Numbered from the stretch's first letter, positions 1 through 9,323 are shown. The stretch: DNA of 64,000 nt from Brachyspira sp949287565 (GCF_036997615.1 NZ_JAWLQA010000006.1), one strand, 5' to 3'. Notes: generated by a model not told the origin, from the sequence alone. Program-made: numbers and translations.

Positions 1-309
1 ATACAGCAACAATTATAATTTATAAAATTTTAATTATCTATAAATACAATTATTATTTATTAATTAATAAAAATATTTTTTCTAAAAAACATGTTTTAAT
101 TATATTATAAATTCATATTTTAGTACAATAATATATAAGTAAACTCACGCATAATTAAATTAAAGGATATATAATACAATTCTTGAAGGTTCCAAAGAAA
201 CATACCCAAATAAGATTATGCAAACATCAAGGTTGAAAACTTAAAAATTTTTAGTATATATATGATAATTACTGTATTTAAATATAAAAAATTTAATAAG
301 TATATTATT
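1..309. other. AT-rich intergenic stretch, no gene identified
   Basis: No convincing coding region, RNA gene or repeat is visible. A short open stretch on the + strand near 181-250 encodes a protein-like tail but has no start codon or ribosome binding site, so it could be the eroded end of a lost gene. An isolated CACGC motif near 145 weakly resembles the repeat family described further along the window. Confidence 0.4.
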
Positions 310-516
310 TTAACGATTATTCTTTCTATAATCTAATATAAGTTCAATGGCTTGTCTTTTAAGATCATCATCTACATTATGTCTTAATTTACGTAAACTT
401 TTACTATCCATTTCATTATATATTTTTATATATTCTCTTAATTTTCTATCTTTTGGAAAAATTGGAGTATCAAAAAAATCATCTAAACCTTTACCAAAAT
501 TTTCAAAAAATCCCAT
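310..516 (-). CDS. small hypothetical protein (68 aa)
   Basis: I do not recognise this protein. It begins with a Gly/Phe-rich segment (MGFFENFGKGLDDFF), followed by a charged, helix-prone half rich in Lys, Arg, Asp and Leu. No signal peptide or membrane segment is seen. An AAGGAT ribosome binding site lies about six bases before the ATG, which supports expression. It is separated from the kor operon by two terminators and so is probably transcribed alone. A small soluble helical protein is all that can be said. Confidence 0.55.
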   Translation of the reverse strand: MGFFENFGKGLDDFFDTPIFPKDRKLREYIKIYNEMDSKSLRKLRHNVDDDLKRQAIELILDYRKNNR

Positions 517-630
517 AATAATATCCTTAATATAAATTATTAAAATTCATATATTGCTATATGTATTTTGCAATATTTTACTATTTTTTTTTTTCAAGCA
601 TTTATATTGATTTATTATGATTTTTTTAAT

Positions 631-669
631 AAAAAAAGGCATGCAATGAATAAATATGCACACCTTTTA
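631..669 (-). terminator. rho-independent terminator behind the korC relic
   Basis: Read on the - strand, an AAAAGG...CCTTTT stem of about 12 pairs (two G-U pairs) closes around an AT-rich loop and runs into a T tract. It directly follows the duplicated korC tail at 686-734. The relic therefore kept its own terminator. Confidence 0.7.
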
Positions 670-685
670 TATTTATTATTTTATT

Positions 686-734
686 TTAAGAAACCAAATC
701 TTTTACTGCATCGCGTCCTGCATTAAGAGCCTTT
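686..734 (-). pseudogene. relic of a second korC-like gene (C-terminal 16 codons)
   Basis: On the - strand these bases encode KKALNAGRDAVKDLVS and a stop, matching the last residues of the intact korC (EKALNAGRDAVKDLVS, ending at 830). The two copies differ at several third positions (GCA/GCT, GTA/GTT, AAA/AAG, TTG/TTA, GTT/GTA), while only the first residue of the 16 changes. So the copy diverged under protein-level selection before it was truncated, rather than being a fresh slip duplication. Nothing further upstream in the same frame resembles korC. It probably marks the lost end of a paralogous oxidoreductase operon deleted by recombination between the paralogues. Confidence 0.75.
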
Positions 735-761
735 TTTATTTATATATAAAAAAGTTTTCGC

Positions 762-795
762 TAAAAAACCTCTGCACTCTTACGAGTACAGAGGC
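762..795 (-). terminator. rho-independent terminator of the kor operon
   Basis: The - strand reads CCTCTGTACTC, a short GTAA-type loop, GAGTGCAGAGG and then TTTTTT. The 11-base arms have one mismatch. It lies 35 bases past the korC stop and closes the korDABC operon. Confidence 0.85.
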
Positions 796-829
796 TCAAA
801 CTTTTTTATTTATTAAATATTTTCTTCTA

Positions 830-1384
830 TTAAGATACTAAATCCTTAACAGCATCGCGTCCTGCATTAAGAGCCTTTTCATTGGACGGAAGAAAATCTT
901 TCTTATGCTCTCCGAATACCTTCAAAAATGCCTGCTGTACGCTGTCAAATGATACTATATTATGAAGTGTAAGCAAAGCACCAAGCATAACCATATTAGC
1001 AGATTTAGGATTACCTATATCGCCTGCTATTTTATTTGCTTCAACATAAGCAACTTTTATATCATCTCTTGAAGCCTTTTTATCTATCAAAGATGAATTT
1101 ATTAAAAGTATTCCATTAGGAAGAACATCTTTTTCAAATTTGGTAAGAGAAGGAAGATTCATAATAACTGCTGCACTAGCATCATGAGAAATCATAGGAG
1201 AACCCACAAGTTCATCACTTACAACTACCGAACAATTAGCAGTACCTCCTCTCATCTCAGGACCATATGAAGGACACCAAGTAACATGCTTATTTTCTAT
1301 CATACCAGCATATGCTATCATCTGTCCCATAGACATAACACCCTGTCCGCCGAAGCCTGCAAAAATAATTCTTTCTGTACTCAT
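830..1384 (-). CDS. korC: 2-oxoacid:ferredoxin oxidoreductase gamma subunit
   Basis: This is the gamma subunit of a four-subunit 2-oxoacid:ferredoxin oxidoreductase, which oxidatively decarboxylates a 2-oxoacid to acyl-CoA with ferredoxin as electron acceptor. The 184 residues are normal for the family. The N-terminal GFGGQG motif (residues 11-16) is the hallmark of this domain, followed by conserved SYGPEMRGG and a GNPKSANMVMLGAL stretch. An AGGAGG site precedes the ATG. It is the last gene of korDABC, 15 bases after korB, with a strong terminator behind it. Substrate cannot be fixed from sequence: 2-oxoglutarate (Kor) and branched-chain 2-oxoacids (Vor) are both possible. A truncated second copy of its 3' end lies at 686-734. 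Confidence 0.88.
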   Translation of the reverse strand: MSTERIIFAGFGGQGVMSMGQMIAYAGMIENKHVTWCPSYGPEMRGGTANCSVVVSDELVGSPMISHDASAAVIMNLPSLTKFEKDVLPNGILLINSSLIDKKASRDDIKVAYVEANKIAGDIGNPKSANMVMLGALLTLHNIVSFDSVQQAFLKVFGEHKKDFLPSNEKALNAGRDAVKDLVS

Positions 1385-1399
1385 ATATTCCCTCCTTTT

Positions 1400-2134
1400 T
1401 TAAGCATCATTTCTAAAATTACCAAGAGGATAATGAGGTATCATATATTCTCTTATCCATTTATGAGATTCAGTAGGTGCTATTCCCCAGTTAGTAGTAC
1501 AGCTTGTAAGCATTTCTACTATAGAAAATCCTTTTCCTGCAATCTGATTTTCAAAAGCCTTTTTAGTTGCCATTTTAGCCTTTCTAATATTTGCAGGACT
1601 GTCTAAAGCAACTCTCTCAACAAAAGTAGCACCCTCTAAAGTAGCAAGCATTTCGCATACTCTTATAGGTTTACCTGCTCTGTGGAAATCTCTTCCGGCT
1701 TGTGTAGTAGTTGTTCTTTGTCCCTCCAAAGTTGTAGGAGCCATCTGTCCGCCTGTCATTCCGTAAATTGCATTATTCAAAAATATTACTGTAATATTTT
1801 CTCCTCTTGCAGCGGCATGTACTATCTCGGCAGTACCTATTGCAGCTAAATCTCCATCACCCTGAAGTGTAAATACAACACTATCATGAATAGCTCTTTT
1901 TATACCTGTAGCAACAGCCGGAGCTCTTCCATGTGCTGCCTGCTGCATATCACAATTAAAATATTTATAAGCAAGTACAGAACATCCTACTGAAGCTATT
2001 CCTACAGTTCTGTCAAGTACATTAAGTTCTTCTAAACATTCAGCTATTATTCTCTGAGCAGTTCCATGCATACAGCCAGGACAATAATGTGTTCTGGCAT
2101 CTGTTAATCCTTTTGATTTTTCAAATACTGTCAT
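1400..2134 (-). CDS. korB: 2-oxoacid:ferredoxin oxidoreductase beta subunit (TPP-binding)
   Basis: This is the catalytic beta subunit that binds the diphosphate of thiamine pyrophosphate. At 244 residues it matches the short Kor/Vor beta type. Visible motifs are HYCPGCMHG (residues 16-24), GDGD (92-95) and N-A-I-Y-G-M-T-G-G (121-129), which together form the TPP/Mg2+ motif. The start ATG overlaps the korA stop (ATGA), so translation is probably coupled, and an AGGAGG site lies just upstream inside korA. It acts in the cytoplasm with korA, korC and korD. Confidence 0.9.
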   Translation of the reverse strand: MTVFEKSKGLTDARTHYCPGCMHGTAQRIIAECLEELNVLDRTVGIASVGCSVLAYKYFNCDMQQAAHGRAPAVATGIKRAIHDSVVFTLQGDGDLAAIGTAEIVHAAARGENITVIFLNNAIYGMTGGQMAPTTLEGQRTTTTQAGRDFHRAGKPIRVCEMLATLEGATFVERVALDSPANIRKAKMATKKAFENQIAGKGFSIVEMLTSCTTNWGIAPTESHKWIREYMIPHYPLGNFRNDA

Positions 2135-3189
2135 AATAAACCTCCTGCTAAATCTCTCACATTATCTATTATCTCATGAGAAGTAGGTACCAAACCGCCA
2201 GCCTTTCCATAGAATTTAACAGGAACTTTACATTCTACTGCGAGTTTTACATCATCAACCATCTGTCCCATGCTCAGCTCAACACTTATATACATTTTGC
2301 AATTAGGGTTATCAAATGCTTTAACAGGAAAAGGCCATAAAGTTTGAGGTCTAATCATACCAACCTTCTTGCCTTCCTCTCTAAATTTATCAACAACACC
2401 TCTTACTATTCTTGACATAGTACCATAAGAAACAAATATTAATTCAGCATCATCTGTATGATATTTCTCTGCTCTTGCTTCTTTTTCTTTTATTTCATCG
2501 TATTTTTTCTGCAAATGTAGATTATGTTCATATAATAATTCAGGCTCTAAATAAAGAGAGTTAATTATATTATTTTTTTCTCTTTTGCCTCTTTTTCCGC
2601 ATGCAGCCCAAGTCTTTTCTTTTATCTCATACTTTGGCTTATATACTATATCTACAGGCTCCATCATCTGCCCTATAAAACCGTCAGCAGCAACATAAAC
2701 AGGAGTTCTGTAATGATCGGCTATATCAAAAGCCTCCATTATCATATCAGCAGCTTCCTGTAAATTGGCAGGTGCTAAAACAGGACAATTATAATCCCCA
2801 TCTCCGCCGCCTTTAGTCATCATATTATAATCGCTTTGTGAAGGCTGTATACTTCCAAGTCCAGGACCTCCTCTCATAACATTAAGTATAACAGCAGGTA
2901 CTTCCGCACCGGCAAGATATGATATACCTTCCTGTTTTAAAGCTATACCCGGAGAAGAAGAAGAAGTCATAGCTCTTACCCCAGCTCCTCCCGCACCATA
3001 AACCATATTAATAGCAGCAACCTCACTTTCTGCCTGCACAAATGCTCCGCCTGATTCATACATAGCTTTTGACATAAATTCAGGTATCTCATTCTGCGGA
3101 GTAATAGGATACCCAAAAAAACATTTACATCCTGCAGCAATAGCCGCACTAGCCATAGCCTCATTTCCTTTCATTAATGTCCTAGCCAT
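2131..3189 (-). CDS. korA: 2-oxoacid:ferredoxin oxidoreductase alpha subunit (VorB/KorA type)
   Basis: The alpha subunit carries the pyrimidine-binding and CoA-side domains of the oxidoreductase. Its 352 residues fit the VorB/KorA class. The N-terminal GYPITPQNE motif (26-34) and AESEVAAINM (54-63) are typical, as is the G-A-R-A-M-T-S-S-S-S-P-G type loop (seen here as GVRAMTSSSSPG). The start overlaps the korD stop by one base (TAATG). Public annotation of close relatives often uses the name VorB (3-methyl-2-oxobutanoate dehydrogenase); the real substrate is undetermined. A branched-chain substrate would fit a peptide-fermenting lifestyle (pepT nearby). Confidence 0.88.
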   Translation of the reverse strand: MARTLMKGNEAMASAAIAAGCKCFFGYPITPQNEIPEFMSKAMYESGGAFVQAESEVAAINMVYGAGGAGVRAMTSSSSPGIALKQEGISYLAGAEVPAVILNVMRGGPGLGSIQPSQSDYNMMTKGGGDGDYNCPVLAPANLQEAADMIMEAFDIADHYRTPVYVAADGFIGQMMEPVDIVYKPKYEIKEKTWAACGKRGKREKNNIINSLYLEPELLYEHNLHLQKKYDEIKEKEARAEKYHTDDAELIFVSYGTMSRIVRGVVDKFREEGKKVGMIRPQTLWPFPVKAFDNPNCKMYISVELSMGQMVDDVKLAVECKVPVKFYGKAGGLVPTSHEIIDNVRDLAGGLL

Positions 3190-3422
3190 TATTTACCCTC
3201 CTCTTTGTCTAACCTTTCTACTGTTATACATATATCCGGACACATCATCGCACAATTAGCACAGCCTATACATTTTTCCATCTCGGTAACAGCTGCTGGA
3301 TAATACCCCCAAGAATTCATATTTTCTTTATCTAAATACAGTATCTTAGTTGGACAAACAGATATGCAGTTAGAACATCCTTTACATTGTTCTCTATCAA
3401 TAGTAACTCTGCCTTTAGCCAT
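3189..3422 (-). CDS. korD: 2-oxoacid:ferredoxin oxidoreductase delta subunit (2[4Fe-4S] ferredoxin)
   Basis: This 77-residue ferredoxin-like subunit carries electrons from the TPP site to external ferredoxin. Two complete CxxCxxCxxxCP motifs are present (Cys13/16/19/23 and Cys51/54/57/61), enough for two [4Fe-4S] clusters. A longer open frame extends upstream to 3497, but the start at 3422 is preferred. It has an AAGGAGG site at the right distance, and the predicted transcription start of the operon promoter falls near 3497, so the longer form could not be translated. It is the first gene of korDABC. Confidence 0.88.
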   Translation of the reverse strand: MAKGRVTIDREQCKGCSNCISVCPTKILYLDKENMNSWGYYPAAVTEMEKCIGCANCAMMCPDICITVERLDKEEGK

Positions 3423-3503
3423 ATATCCTCCTTCATTGATATTAAACTTTATTAATACAATATAATAAAAAAACATTTCGGTACAATACCGGAACAATAT
3501 TAT

Positions 3504-3531
3504 ATTATATTGAAAAATATTGATTTGTCAA
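3504..3531 (-). promoter_or_regulatory. sigma70-type promoter of korDABC
   Basis: On the - strand TTGACA (3531-3526) and TATAAT (3509-3504) are separated by 16 bases, a perfect consensus in both hexamers. Predicted start is near 3497, giving a leader of about 75 nt before korD. Confidence 0.75.
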
Positions 3532-3666
3532 AATTTAATATAAAAATAAAAATAAATCAATGAATAATATTAACTATATTATAAATAATATTAACTATTA
3601 TATATAGTAATTATTATATTTTTGTATATAATTATAAGAATAATGTATTTTATTGGAGTGATATTA

Positions 3667-6069
3667 ATGAATATAGATGATAGAAAGAACATAGAAAGAT
3701 TATTTGATTTAGGGCATGATGCTTTTATCAGTAAAGATTATGAAAAGTCTATTGAATATTTAGATGAAATTATTAATATTTATAATAAAGATATTATTGC
3801 ATATTCAGACAGCGAATTTATTATATACAGCGATTCTTATGATAATGAAGATGATGAAGAAGGAAAAAATATAAATAATGAAGATATAAATACCACTCAT
3901 GATACTCTAGTAGATGTATACTATAATAGAGGACTATCATATTTTAATTTAAAAAAGTATGAGGAAGCTATTAAAGATTTTGATAAAGTTATAGAATTAT
4001 CTCCAGATAAATCCAATGCCTATTACAATAGAGGGCATTCTAAATCATATTTGGGTAAATACGAAGAAGGAATCAAAGATTTCAAAAAAGTTTTAGAATT
4101 TAATGAAGATGATGCTGAAGCTATATACTATATAGGATTAGGATATTTTTATTTGGGAAGATATGAGGAAGCTATAAAGAACTTTGATATATCTTTATTA
4201 TTAGATGATGAAATTGATGATGCCTACTATTACAGGGGACATTCTAAAAGATACCTAAATATGTATGAAGAGGCATTATCCGACTTTAATAAAGTTATAC
4301 AATTAAGAGATGATGACAGTGATTCATATTATTCCAAAGGATTAACTGAATTTTTCTTAGGACTATATGAAAATGCTATTAATGATTTTGATAAAGCAAT
4401 TGAATTAGACGGCAATTATTCTAATGCCTATTATTTCAGAGGACTTACTAAAAACAGCTTAGAATTATACAAAGATGCTATGGACGATTATAAAAAAGCA
4501 TTAGAATACGCTGATGAAGATAATATTATAAGCATATATAATGATATGGGACTTCTAGAATACAAATTAGGAAATTATAAAGAATCTATTAATTATTATA
4601 CAAAAATAATAGAAATAAATGATGATATATACTATTCCTATTATAACAGAGCATTAGCTGAAGAGTCTTTAGAATTATATGAAGATGCTTTAGCCGATTA
4701 TAGTAAAGCTATAGAATTAAATCCTGAAGATACTTACTCATATAATAATAGAGGGCTTATAAAAAATGAAATGCAGATGTATGATGAGGCATTGGAAGAT
4801 TATAATAAAGCTATAGAGCTTGAGAAAAATGATGCGTATTTATACAATAACAGAGCATTACTTAAAGGAAGAATGCATTTATACAAAGAAGCTATAGAAG
4901 ATTTTGATAAGGCTATTTCACTATATAGCGAAGATGCTGAATTCTATTATTATAGAGGACTTACTAATTCATATTTGAATGAGTTAGATGAAGCTTTAAA
5001 ATATATAAACAAAGCCATAGAACTAGATTCTAAATATATTAATGCCTATAATGAGAGAGGGCTTATACATTATAGAAATACCGATTATAACTCAGCTATT
5101 AAAGATTTCAAAAAAGTTATAGAGCTTGATAATGAAAGTGTATATGCTAATTATCATTTAGCTTTATCTTATGATGCTTTAGAAAAATATGAAACGGCTT
5201 TGAAATATTATGCTAGAGTTATTGAACTTGATCCGAATACTCCTGATCCATATTATAATAGAGCTTTAACTGAAATTGAAATGGAATTATACAATGAGGC
5301 TATAGAAGATTTTTATAAAGTAATAGAGATTGATAATACCATAATGGATGCTTATTTTAATATAGGTATATGTTATGATTCTTTGAAAGAGCATCAAAAA
5401 GCTATTGACTGCTACACTAAAGTTATTGAAGCTGATAAGTCTTCTATTGATGCTTATTATAACAGAGGATTAAGCAAGGTGGAATTAAAACTTTATAATG
5501 AGGCTTTTGAAGATTATATAAGAGCTTTAGAAATTGATCCTAAATATGCTAATGCTTACAATGGTATAGGTTTTTCAAAGACAAAATATTCCAACAATGA
5601 ATTTAAATATGGCAATACTCAAAGAGCTATAGATTTACTTAATGATGCTTTATTATATTATGAAAAGGGTTTAGCTTTAAAGATAAATGATAATTTAAAC
5701 AATGCCTCAATTTATGATAGTATGGGCTACAGCACTACAAAATTAGCCAATATTTATTTATCAATGAAAGATAATGACAATGCTTACAAATACTATAATA
5801 ATGCTTTACTCTATTTTAGAGAGGCTTTAAAACTAAATAGTAAACATGCTCTGGCTCATAACAGCATAGCGTACATTTATATACAATTAGACAAAATGAA
5901 CAATAAAAATAATATTTTTAATGAAGAGGCTTACAAATATTTTTCTGATGCATACAGTTTTGCTAAAAAAGAGGATAAAAAATTAATAGAGAAATGTATC
6001 ACCTCATTAGCAAAAGATAATATAAAAACTGCTGTAGATTTTTGTGCTAATAACAATATAGGGTTTTAA
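3667..6069 (+). CDS. large tetratricopeptide-repeat protein (800 aa)
   Basis: Nearly the whole protein is TPR array. From about residue 75 there are at least 16 consecutive 34-residue units of the type x-A-Y-Y-N-R-G-L-x3-L-x2-Y-x-E-A-I-x-D-F-x-K-A-I-E-L, with several more divergent ones near the C-terminus. No signal peptide, membrane segment or enzymatic domain is visible, so it is probably a cytoplasmic scaffold for protein-protein contacts. The start at 3667 was chosen over an in-frame ATG at 3622 because a GGAG site lies eight bases before it. An acidic insert (residues about 45-65, many Asp/Glu/Asn) separates the first helices from the regular array. Brachyspira genomes carry many TPR proteins; the partner is unknown. 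Confidence 0.85.
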   Translation: MNIDDRKNIERLFDLGHDAFISKDYEKSIEYLDEIINIYNKDIIAYSDSEFIIYSDSYDNEDDEEGKNINNEDINTTHDTLVDVYYNRGLSYFNLKKYEEAIKDFDKVIELSPDKSNAYYNRGHSKSYLGKYEEGIKDFKKVLEFNEDDAEAIYYIGLGYFYLGRYEEAIKNFDISLLLDDEIDDAYYYRGHSKRYLNMYEEALSDFNKVIQLRDDDSDSYYSKGLTEFFLGLYENAINDFDKAIELDGNYSNAYYFRGLTKNSLELYKDAMDDYKKALEYADEDNIISIYNDMGLLEYKLGNYKESINYYTKIIEINDDIYYSYYNRALAEESLELYEDALADYSKAIELNPEDTYSYNNRGLIKNEMQMYDEALEDYNKAIELEKNDAYLYNNRALLKGRMHLYKEAIEDFDKAISLYSEDAEFYYYRGLTNSYLNELDEALKYINKAIELDSKYINAYNERGLIHYRNTDYNSAIKDFKKVIELDNESVYANYHLALSYDALEKYETALKYYARVIELDPNTPDPYYNRALTEIEMELYNEAIEDFYKVIEIDNTIMDAYFNIGICYDSLKEHQKAIDCYTKVIEADKSSIDAYYNRGLSKVELKLYNEAFEDYIRALEIDPKYANAYNGIGFSKTKYSNNEFKYGNTQRAIDLLNDALLYYEKGLALKINDNLNNASIYDSMGYSTTKLANIYLSMKDNDNAYKYYNNALLYFREALKLNSKHALAHNSIAYIYIQLDKMNNKNNIFNEEAYKYFSDAYSFAKKEDKKLIEKCITSLAKDNIKTAVDFCANNNIGF

Positions 6070-6071
6070 TT

Positions 6072-6510
6072 TACGCATGGTAAGCAAAGCAAAAAACATA
6101 AATAAATTGCAATTCAAATTTACTCTATAAAATTAAAATATATTAAATCATGTGTTAGGTAGATTATAAATTTAATAAAAGCTTGGGCGGGTGCTATAAC
6201 TTCTTCATTAGCTTTAAATATAAATAAATTGAAAATTGCAGATTATAGTGATAAAAATAAAAGGGCGGGGTATGTAAATAAAGTTTTAAAATTTAATTAC
6301 ACTTGCCCACCCTTTAGGCTTTTTGATTTATTCTGCAACTTTAAAATTATTTTTCTTTTTAGTTTTGACATGTTATTTTAGCTGCCCACCCAAGTTTTTT
6401 TTAATTTACAGCGAATATACCGCACGCACAAAAAACTAAAAATATAAATTTATATTATAATTCAAATTTCATTATGTTTTTAAATTTTGCTAACCGTGCG
6501 TTAAATAAAA
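6072..6510. repeat. dispersed palindromic intergenic repeat, copy A (head-to-head pair)
   Basis: This gap between convergent genes holds two units of the repeat family in inverted orientation. The reverse unit shows a degenerate ACGCATGG at 6073, TTGGGCGGG at 6183 and AAGGGCGGGG at 6261. The forward unit shows CCCACCCTTTAGG from about 6306, CCCACCCAAG from about 6384 and the pair CGCACG (6421) / CCGTGCG (6494). Between the last two boxes is AT-rich DNA that matches copy G at 57436-57517 when reverse-complemented. No gene is seen in the gap. Confidence 0.7.
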
Positions 6511-6521
6511 TTTTAAATCTA

Positions 6522-7556
6522 TTACTCAATATTTTTTCTTTTCTCTTCTTTTAGATAATTCTTTTTAGCCTCTTCAATGTTCATGAATGATTCCATTGAG
6601 CTGTTTAGATTCGCTTTTAATTTCTGCCTTTCTTCTAGTGCTTGTTTTCTATTTTGCTTGAATGATTTTTCATGACTTTTCATAATGTCTAAATCTCTAA
6701 CTATACCAGCCTGAGCCCTAGCAATATCAACAACTACTTGTAGAACTTCTTTAGCATCATTATATCCTTGTGCAATTCTTCTGTATGCACCTTCAGGAGA
6801 AAAATCGAGCATTCCTGTAAATGCATTTCCTAAATCATCTTTTGGATATATTTCATAAATATTAACATTATCTTTTCTGTCTTTTAATATTTGACCGGGA
6901 TCTAAATGTATTACTATAATATCAGTGCATCCTATATCAAGCAGAGGTTTTATAGGCGAATTGTCTTTAATGCCTCCGTCCCAATATGATTGCTTGCCTT
7001 CTGAATATATATTCTGCATCGGAAAAATAACAGGTATTGCCGAAGTAGATAAAAGTATTTTTTTGATAGTTTCTTTATCTCTGCTGTTTAACTGAAAATA
7101 TTTAGTTTTGAATGCAGGAAGTTCCGTGCATGTGGCATATATAGGAAAATACATTTTTGATACAGCATCTAAATCAACATATTCATCTATTAAATCAGAA
7201 AGACCTTTTCTTGAAAAAACGCCTTTAAATACTAGAGTCTTCAAAAAATTAAATATAGCAATAGCAGTATTATGAGGTATTGAAAGAATATTCATTATTT
7301 GAGTAAATATATCTTTTATATCTTTCTTTTCAACATCAAGACTTAAAATTTTATCTTGTATTTTCTGCGTCCATAAAGTTTCAGCCAGCCCATAATCATT
7401 GAGAGCAAAAAGACAAGCATTAAGCCCTCCTACCGAAGTACCAGATATAGCCTTTATATTATTATCAAGCCCAACCTCTTTCAAATACTTCCAAACGCCG
7501 ATTTGATAAGCACCCTTACCGCCTCCGCCGTCCAAAACAAGCCCTAATTTTTCCAT
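6522..7556 (-). CDS. patatin-like phospholipase
   Basis: A 344-residue patatin-family serine hydrolase, expected to cleave acyl chains from phospholipids or related lipids. The oxyanion glycine stretch DGGGGKGAYQIG (9-20), nucleophile elbow G-T-S-V-G (Ser41) and catalytic Asp in DGG (193-195) are all present, so the Ser-Asp dyad is intact. No signal peptide is seen, suggesting cytoplasmic action. The ATG at 7556 overlaps the upstream gene stop (TGATG) and starts four residues before GLVLDGGGG, as usual; a TTG at 7574 is an alternative. Tight coupling to the TPR gene suggests that partner controls or targets it. A house-keeping lipid role and a toxic effector role are both possible. Confidence 0.85.
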   Translation of the reverse strand: MEKLGLVLDGGGGKGAYQIGVWKYLKEVGLDNNIKAISGTSVGGLNACLFALNDYGLAETLWTQKIQDKILSLDVEKKDIKDIFTQIMNILSIPHNTAIAIFNFLKTLVFKGVFSRKGLSDLIDEYVDLDAVSKMYFPIYATCTELPAFKTKYFQLNSRDKETIKKILLSTSAIPVIFPMQNIYSEGKQSYWDGGIKDNSPIKPLLDIGCTDIIVIHLDPGQILKDRKDNVNIYEIYPKDDLGNAFTGMLDFSPEGAYRRIAQGYNDAKEVLQVVVDIARAQAGIVRDLDIMKSHEKSFKQNRKQALEERQKLKANLNSSMESFMNIEEAKKNYLKEEKRKNIE

Positions 7557-9292
7557 CACAACCTTATTCTCCAAAATAAAATATAATAATTATATAAACG
7601 TTGCTGTTCTACAAATGAAAAAGATTTAAATCTACCATATTTTATTTCTTTTTTATCTAATAAGACACTATAAAATATATTATTATATTCATAATAGTCT
7701 TTAATTTCTTTTTTTAATGATATTGCTATACTTAAAAGCCCATTTATTAAATTTATATCTCCTTCTTTTTTTATGGTTGCTTCAACTTTATTTATATATG
7801 CTATGTAGCTTTTATCATTTATTTTTATAGCTTTATCATAATATTTTATAGCTTCATCATAATTTTCTAATATTCTATATATTACGCCTAAATTCAAATT
7901 AGCTTCAAAGTTATCAGGTTCTATTTCTAAAGCCTTAATCATATAATATTTTGATTCTTCATATTCGCCTTTCAATAAAAATGACATGGATGTATAATAA
8001 TTATTATTATAATCATTCAAGCCTTTTTCTATAGATAATTTATAATTATTTACTGCTTCATTTAATATTCCTAATTTAAAGTTAACATCTCCTAATAACT
8101 GATATAATTTTGATGAAACTAATATGTCATCTTTTATCTTATTTAATAAAGATAAAACTATACCATAATTTTTATCTTCTTTTAATAACTCTAAAGCTAT
8201 TTCATATATTGTTTGTTCTTTAACTTCTATTAGTTTTATATCCTCTTCAAAATTATCATCTTCATTTATTACATCTATAATTAAATTATCAATATTTTTC
8301 ATTTCACCTAATATTGATATGGATAAATCAAAGTATGAATTCTCTTTTTCTAAATCCATATTTAAATTATTATATGAATAGTTTTTTAATAAGTTTAATA
8401 TAACTTCTTTTCTGTCATTTCCTGACATTTCAATAACACTGTCTGTAATATATTTTTCTTCATCCTCCAATTTTTCTATTTTATTTATATTACCTAATAT
8501 TGGCATTGTAAAATCTTCAATATAGTTTAATTTTTCTTTATCGAATGTAAGTAAAAATTTATCTGCAATACTTGAGTTTGACATCAATGTATCATAAATA
8601 CTTAAAAGAGAGATTTTATCATCAGACTCTATTCCTATTTCTTTCATAACATATCTTAAATTCATTAAATCTGATTCTATATATAGAGATTTATTTGTTA
8701 AAAAGAATTCGGATATAAAATATAAAAACTTCTCATTGATATTTAAATCTGTAAATTTCACTCCGTTTATATCATGATGTTTTATGAAAATAACTAAATC
8801 ATGTATATTAACTTTACTTTCTAGTCTCTTCATGCTCTTGGACATTTCAATAAATTTGTCCATAACCTGCTTCATAAATTCATTCATTTGTAAATATATC
8901 TGATTAATCTCTTCGTCCACTTCATTTACAAGACAATTTAATTTTAAGTTAATATTTTTTATCATTTCAAATGTGAGTTTATTATGCTCTGCCAATTTCT
9001 GTATCATTTTTATGCAGGCTATTTGTGAAACAGCAAAATCTCTGTCTATTTCTCCTCTTATTTTTCTATTTTTTCCTGTTACATTGCATAATAAATTTTT
9101 AAAAAATCCCTGTCTGCATAATTCTCTAGCTCTATTTTTTCCAGCATTAATTCCAAAACTTGCCTCCATAGCTAATTGGGTAATTTCTTTAGAATCATCT
9201 TTACATTGTTCATATACACTGTCAATAAAACTGTCTATATTTTGTTTTTCTTCTTCTGATAAATCTTTTTCATAAGGAAGCGGGAAAGTCAT
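7556..9292 (-). CDS. helical/TPR protein coupled to the patatin
   Basis: A 578-residue protein I cannot assign to a named family. Residues about 1-150 are helical and highly charged and look like a conserved domain (R-E-L-C-R-Q-G-F-F, ITGKN-like VTGKNRKIRGEIDRD, AVSQIACIKMIQKLAEHN), followed by a predicted coiled-coil around 115-155. The middle is divergent. Residues about 410-500 contain two to three TPR units (for example ALEIEPDNFEANLNLGVIYR). No signal peptide or membrane segment. It is the first gene of a two-gene operon with the patatin and has its own promoter and a GGAG site. Likely a sensor or scaffold for the phospholipase; this is inference. Confidence 0.75.
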   Translation of the reverse strand: MTFPLPYEKDLSEEEKQNIDSFIDSVYEQCKDDSKEITQLAMEASFGINAGKNRARELCRQGFFKNLLCNVTGKNRKIRGEIDRDFAVSQIACIKMIQKLAEHNKLTFEMIKNINLKLNCLVNEVDEEINQIYLQMNEFMKQVMDKFIEMSKSMKRLESKVNIHDLVIFIKHHDINGVKFTDLNINEKFLYFISEFFLTNKSLYIESDLMNLRYVMKEIGIESDDKISLLSIYDTLMSNSSIADKFLLTFDKEKLNYIEDFTMPILGNINKIEKLEDEEKYITDSVIEMSGNDRKEVILNLLKNYSYNNLNMDLEKENSYFDLSISILGEMKNIDNLIIDVINEDDNFEEDIKLIEVKEQTIYEIALELLKEDKNYGIVLSLLNKIKDDILVSSKLYQLLGDVNFKLGILNEAVNNYKLSIEKGLNDYNNNYYTSMSFLLKGEYEESKYYMIKALEIEPDNFEANLNLGVIYRILENYDEAIKYYDKAIKINDKSYIAYINKVEATIKKEGDINLINGLLSIAISLKKEIKDYYEYNNIFYSVLLDKKEIKYGRFKSFSFVEQQRLYNYYILFWRIRL

Positions 9293-9323
9293 AAAATAAT
9301 CTCCAAAATTATAAATATAACTT

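Noticed and set aside
181..250. Possible C-terminal fragment of a lost gene
   Set aside because: The short protein-like stretch has no start, no recognisable family and no second copy in the window.
656..841. 61-codon + strand frame and a possible second gene here
   Set aside because: It spans the korC relic and two - strand terminators; the frame is chance.
3423..3497. N-terminal extension of korD by 25 residues
   Set aside because: The promoter places the transcript start near 3497 and the internal ATG has a strong AAGGAGG site.
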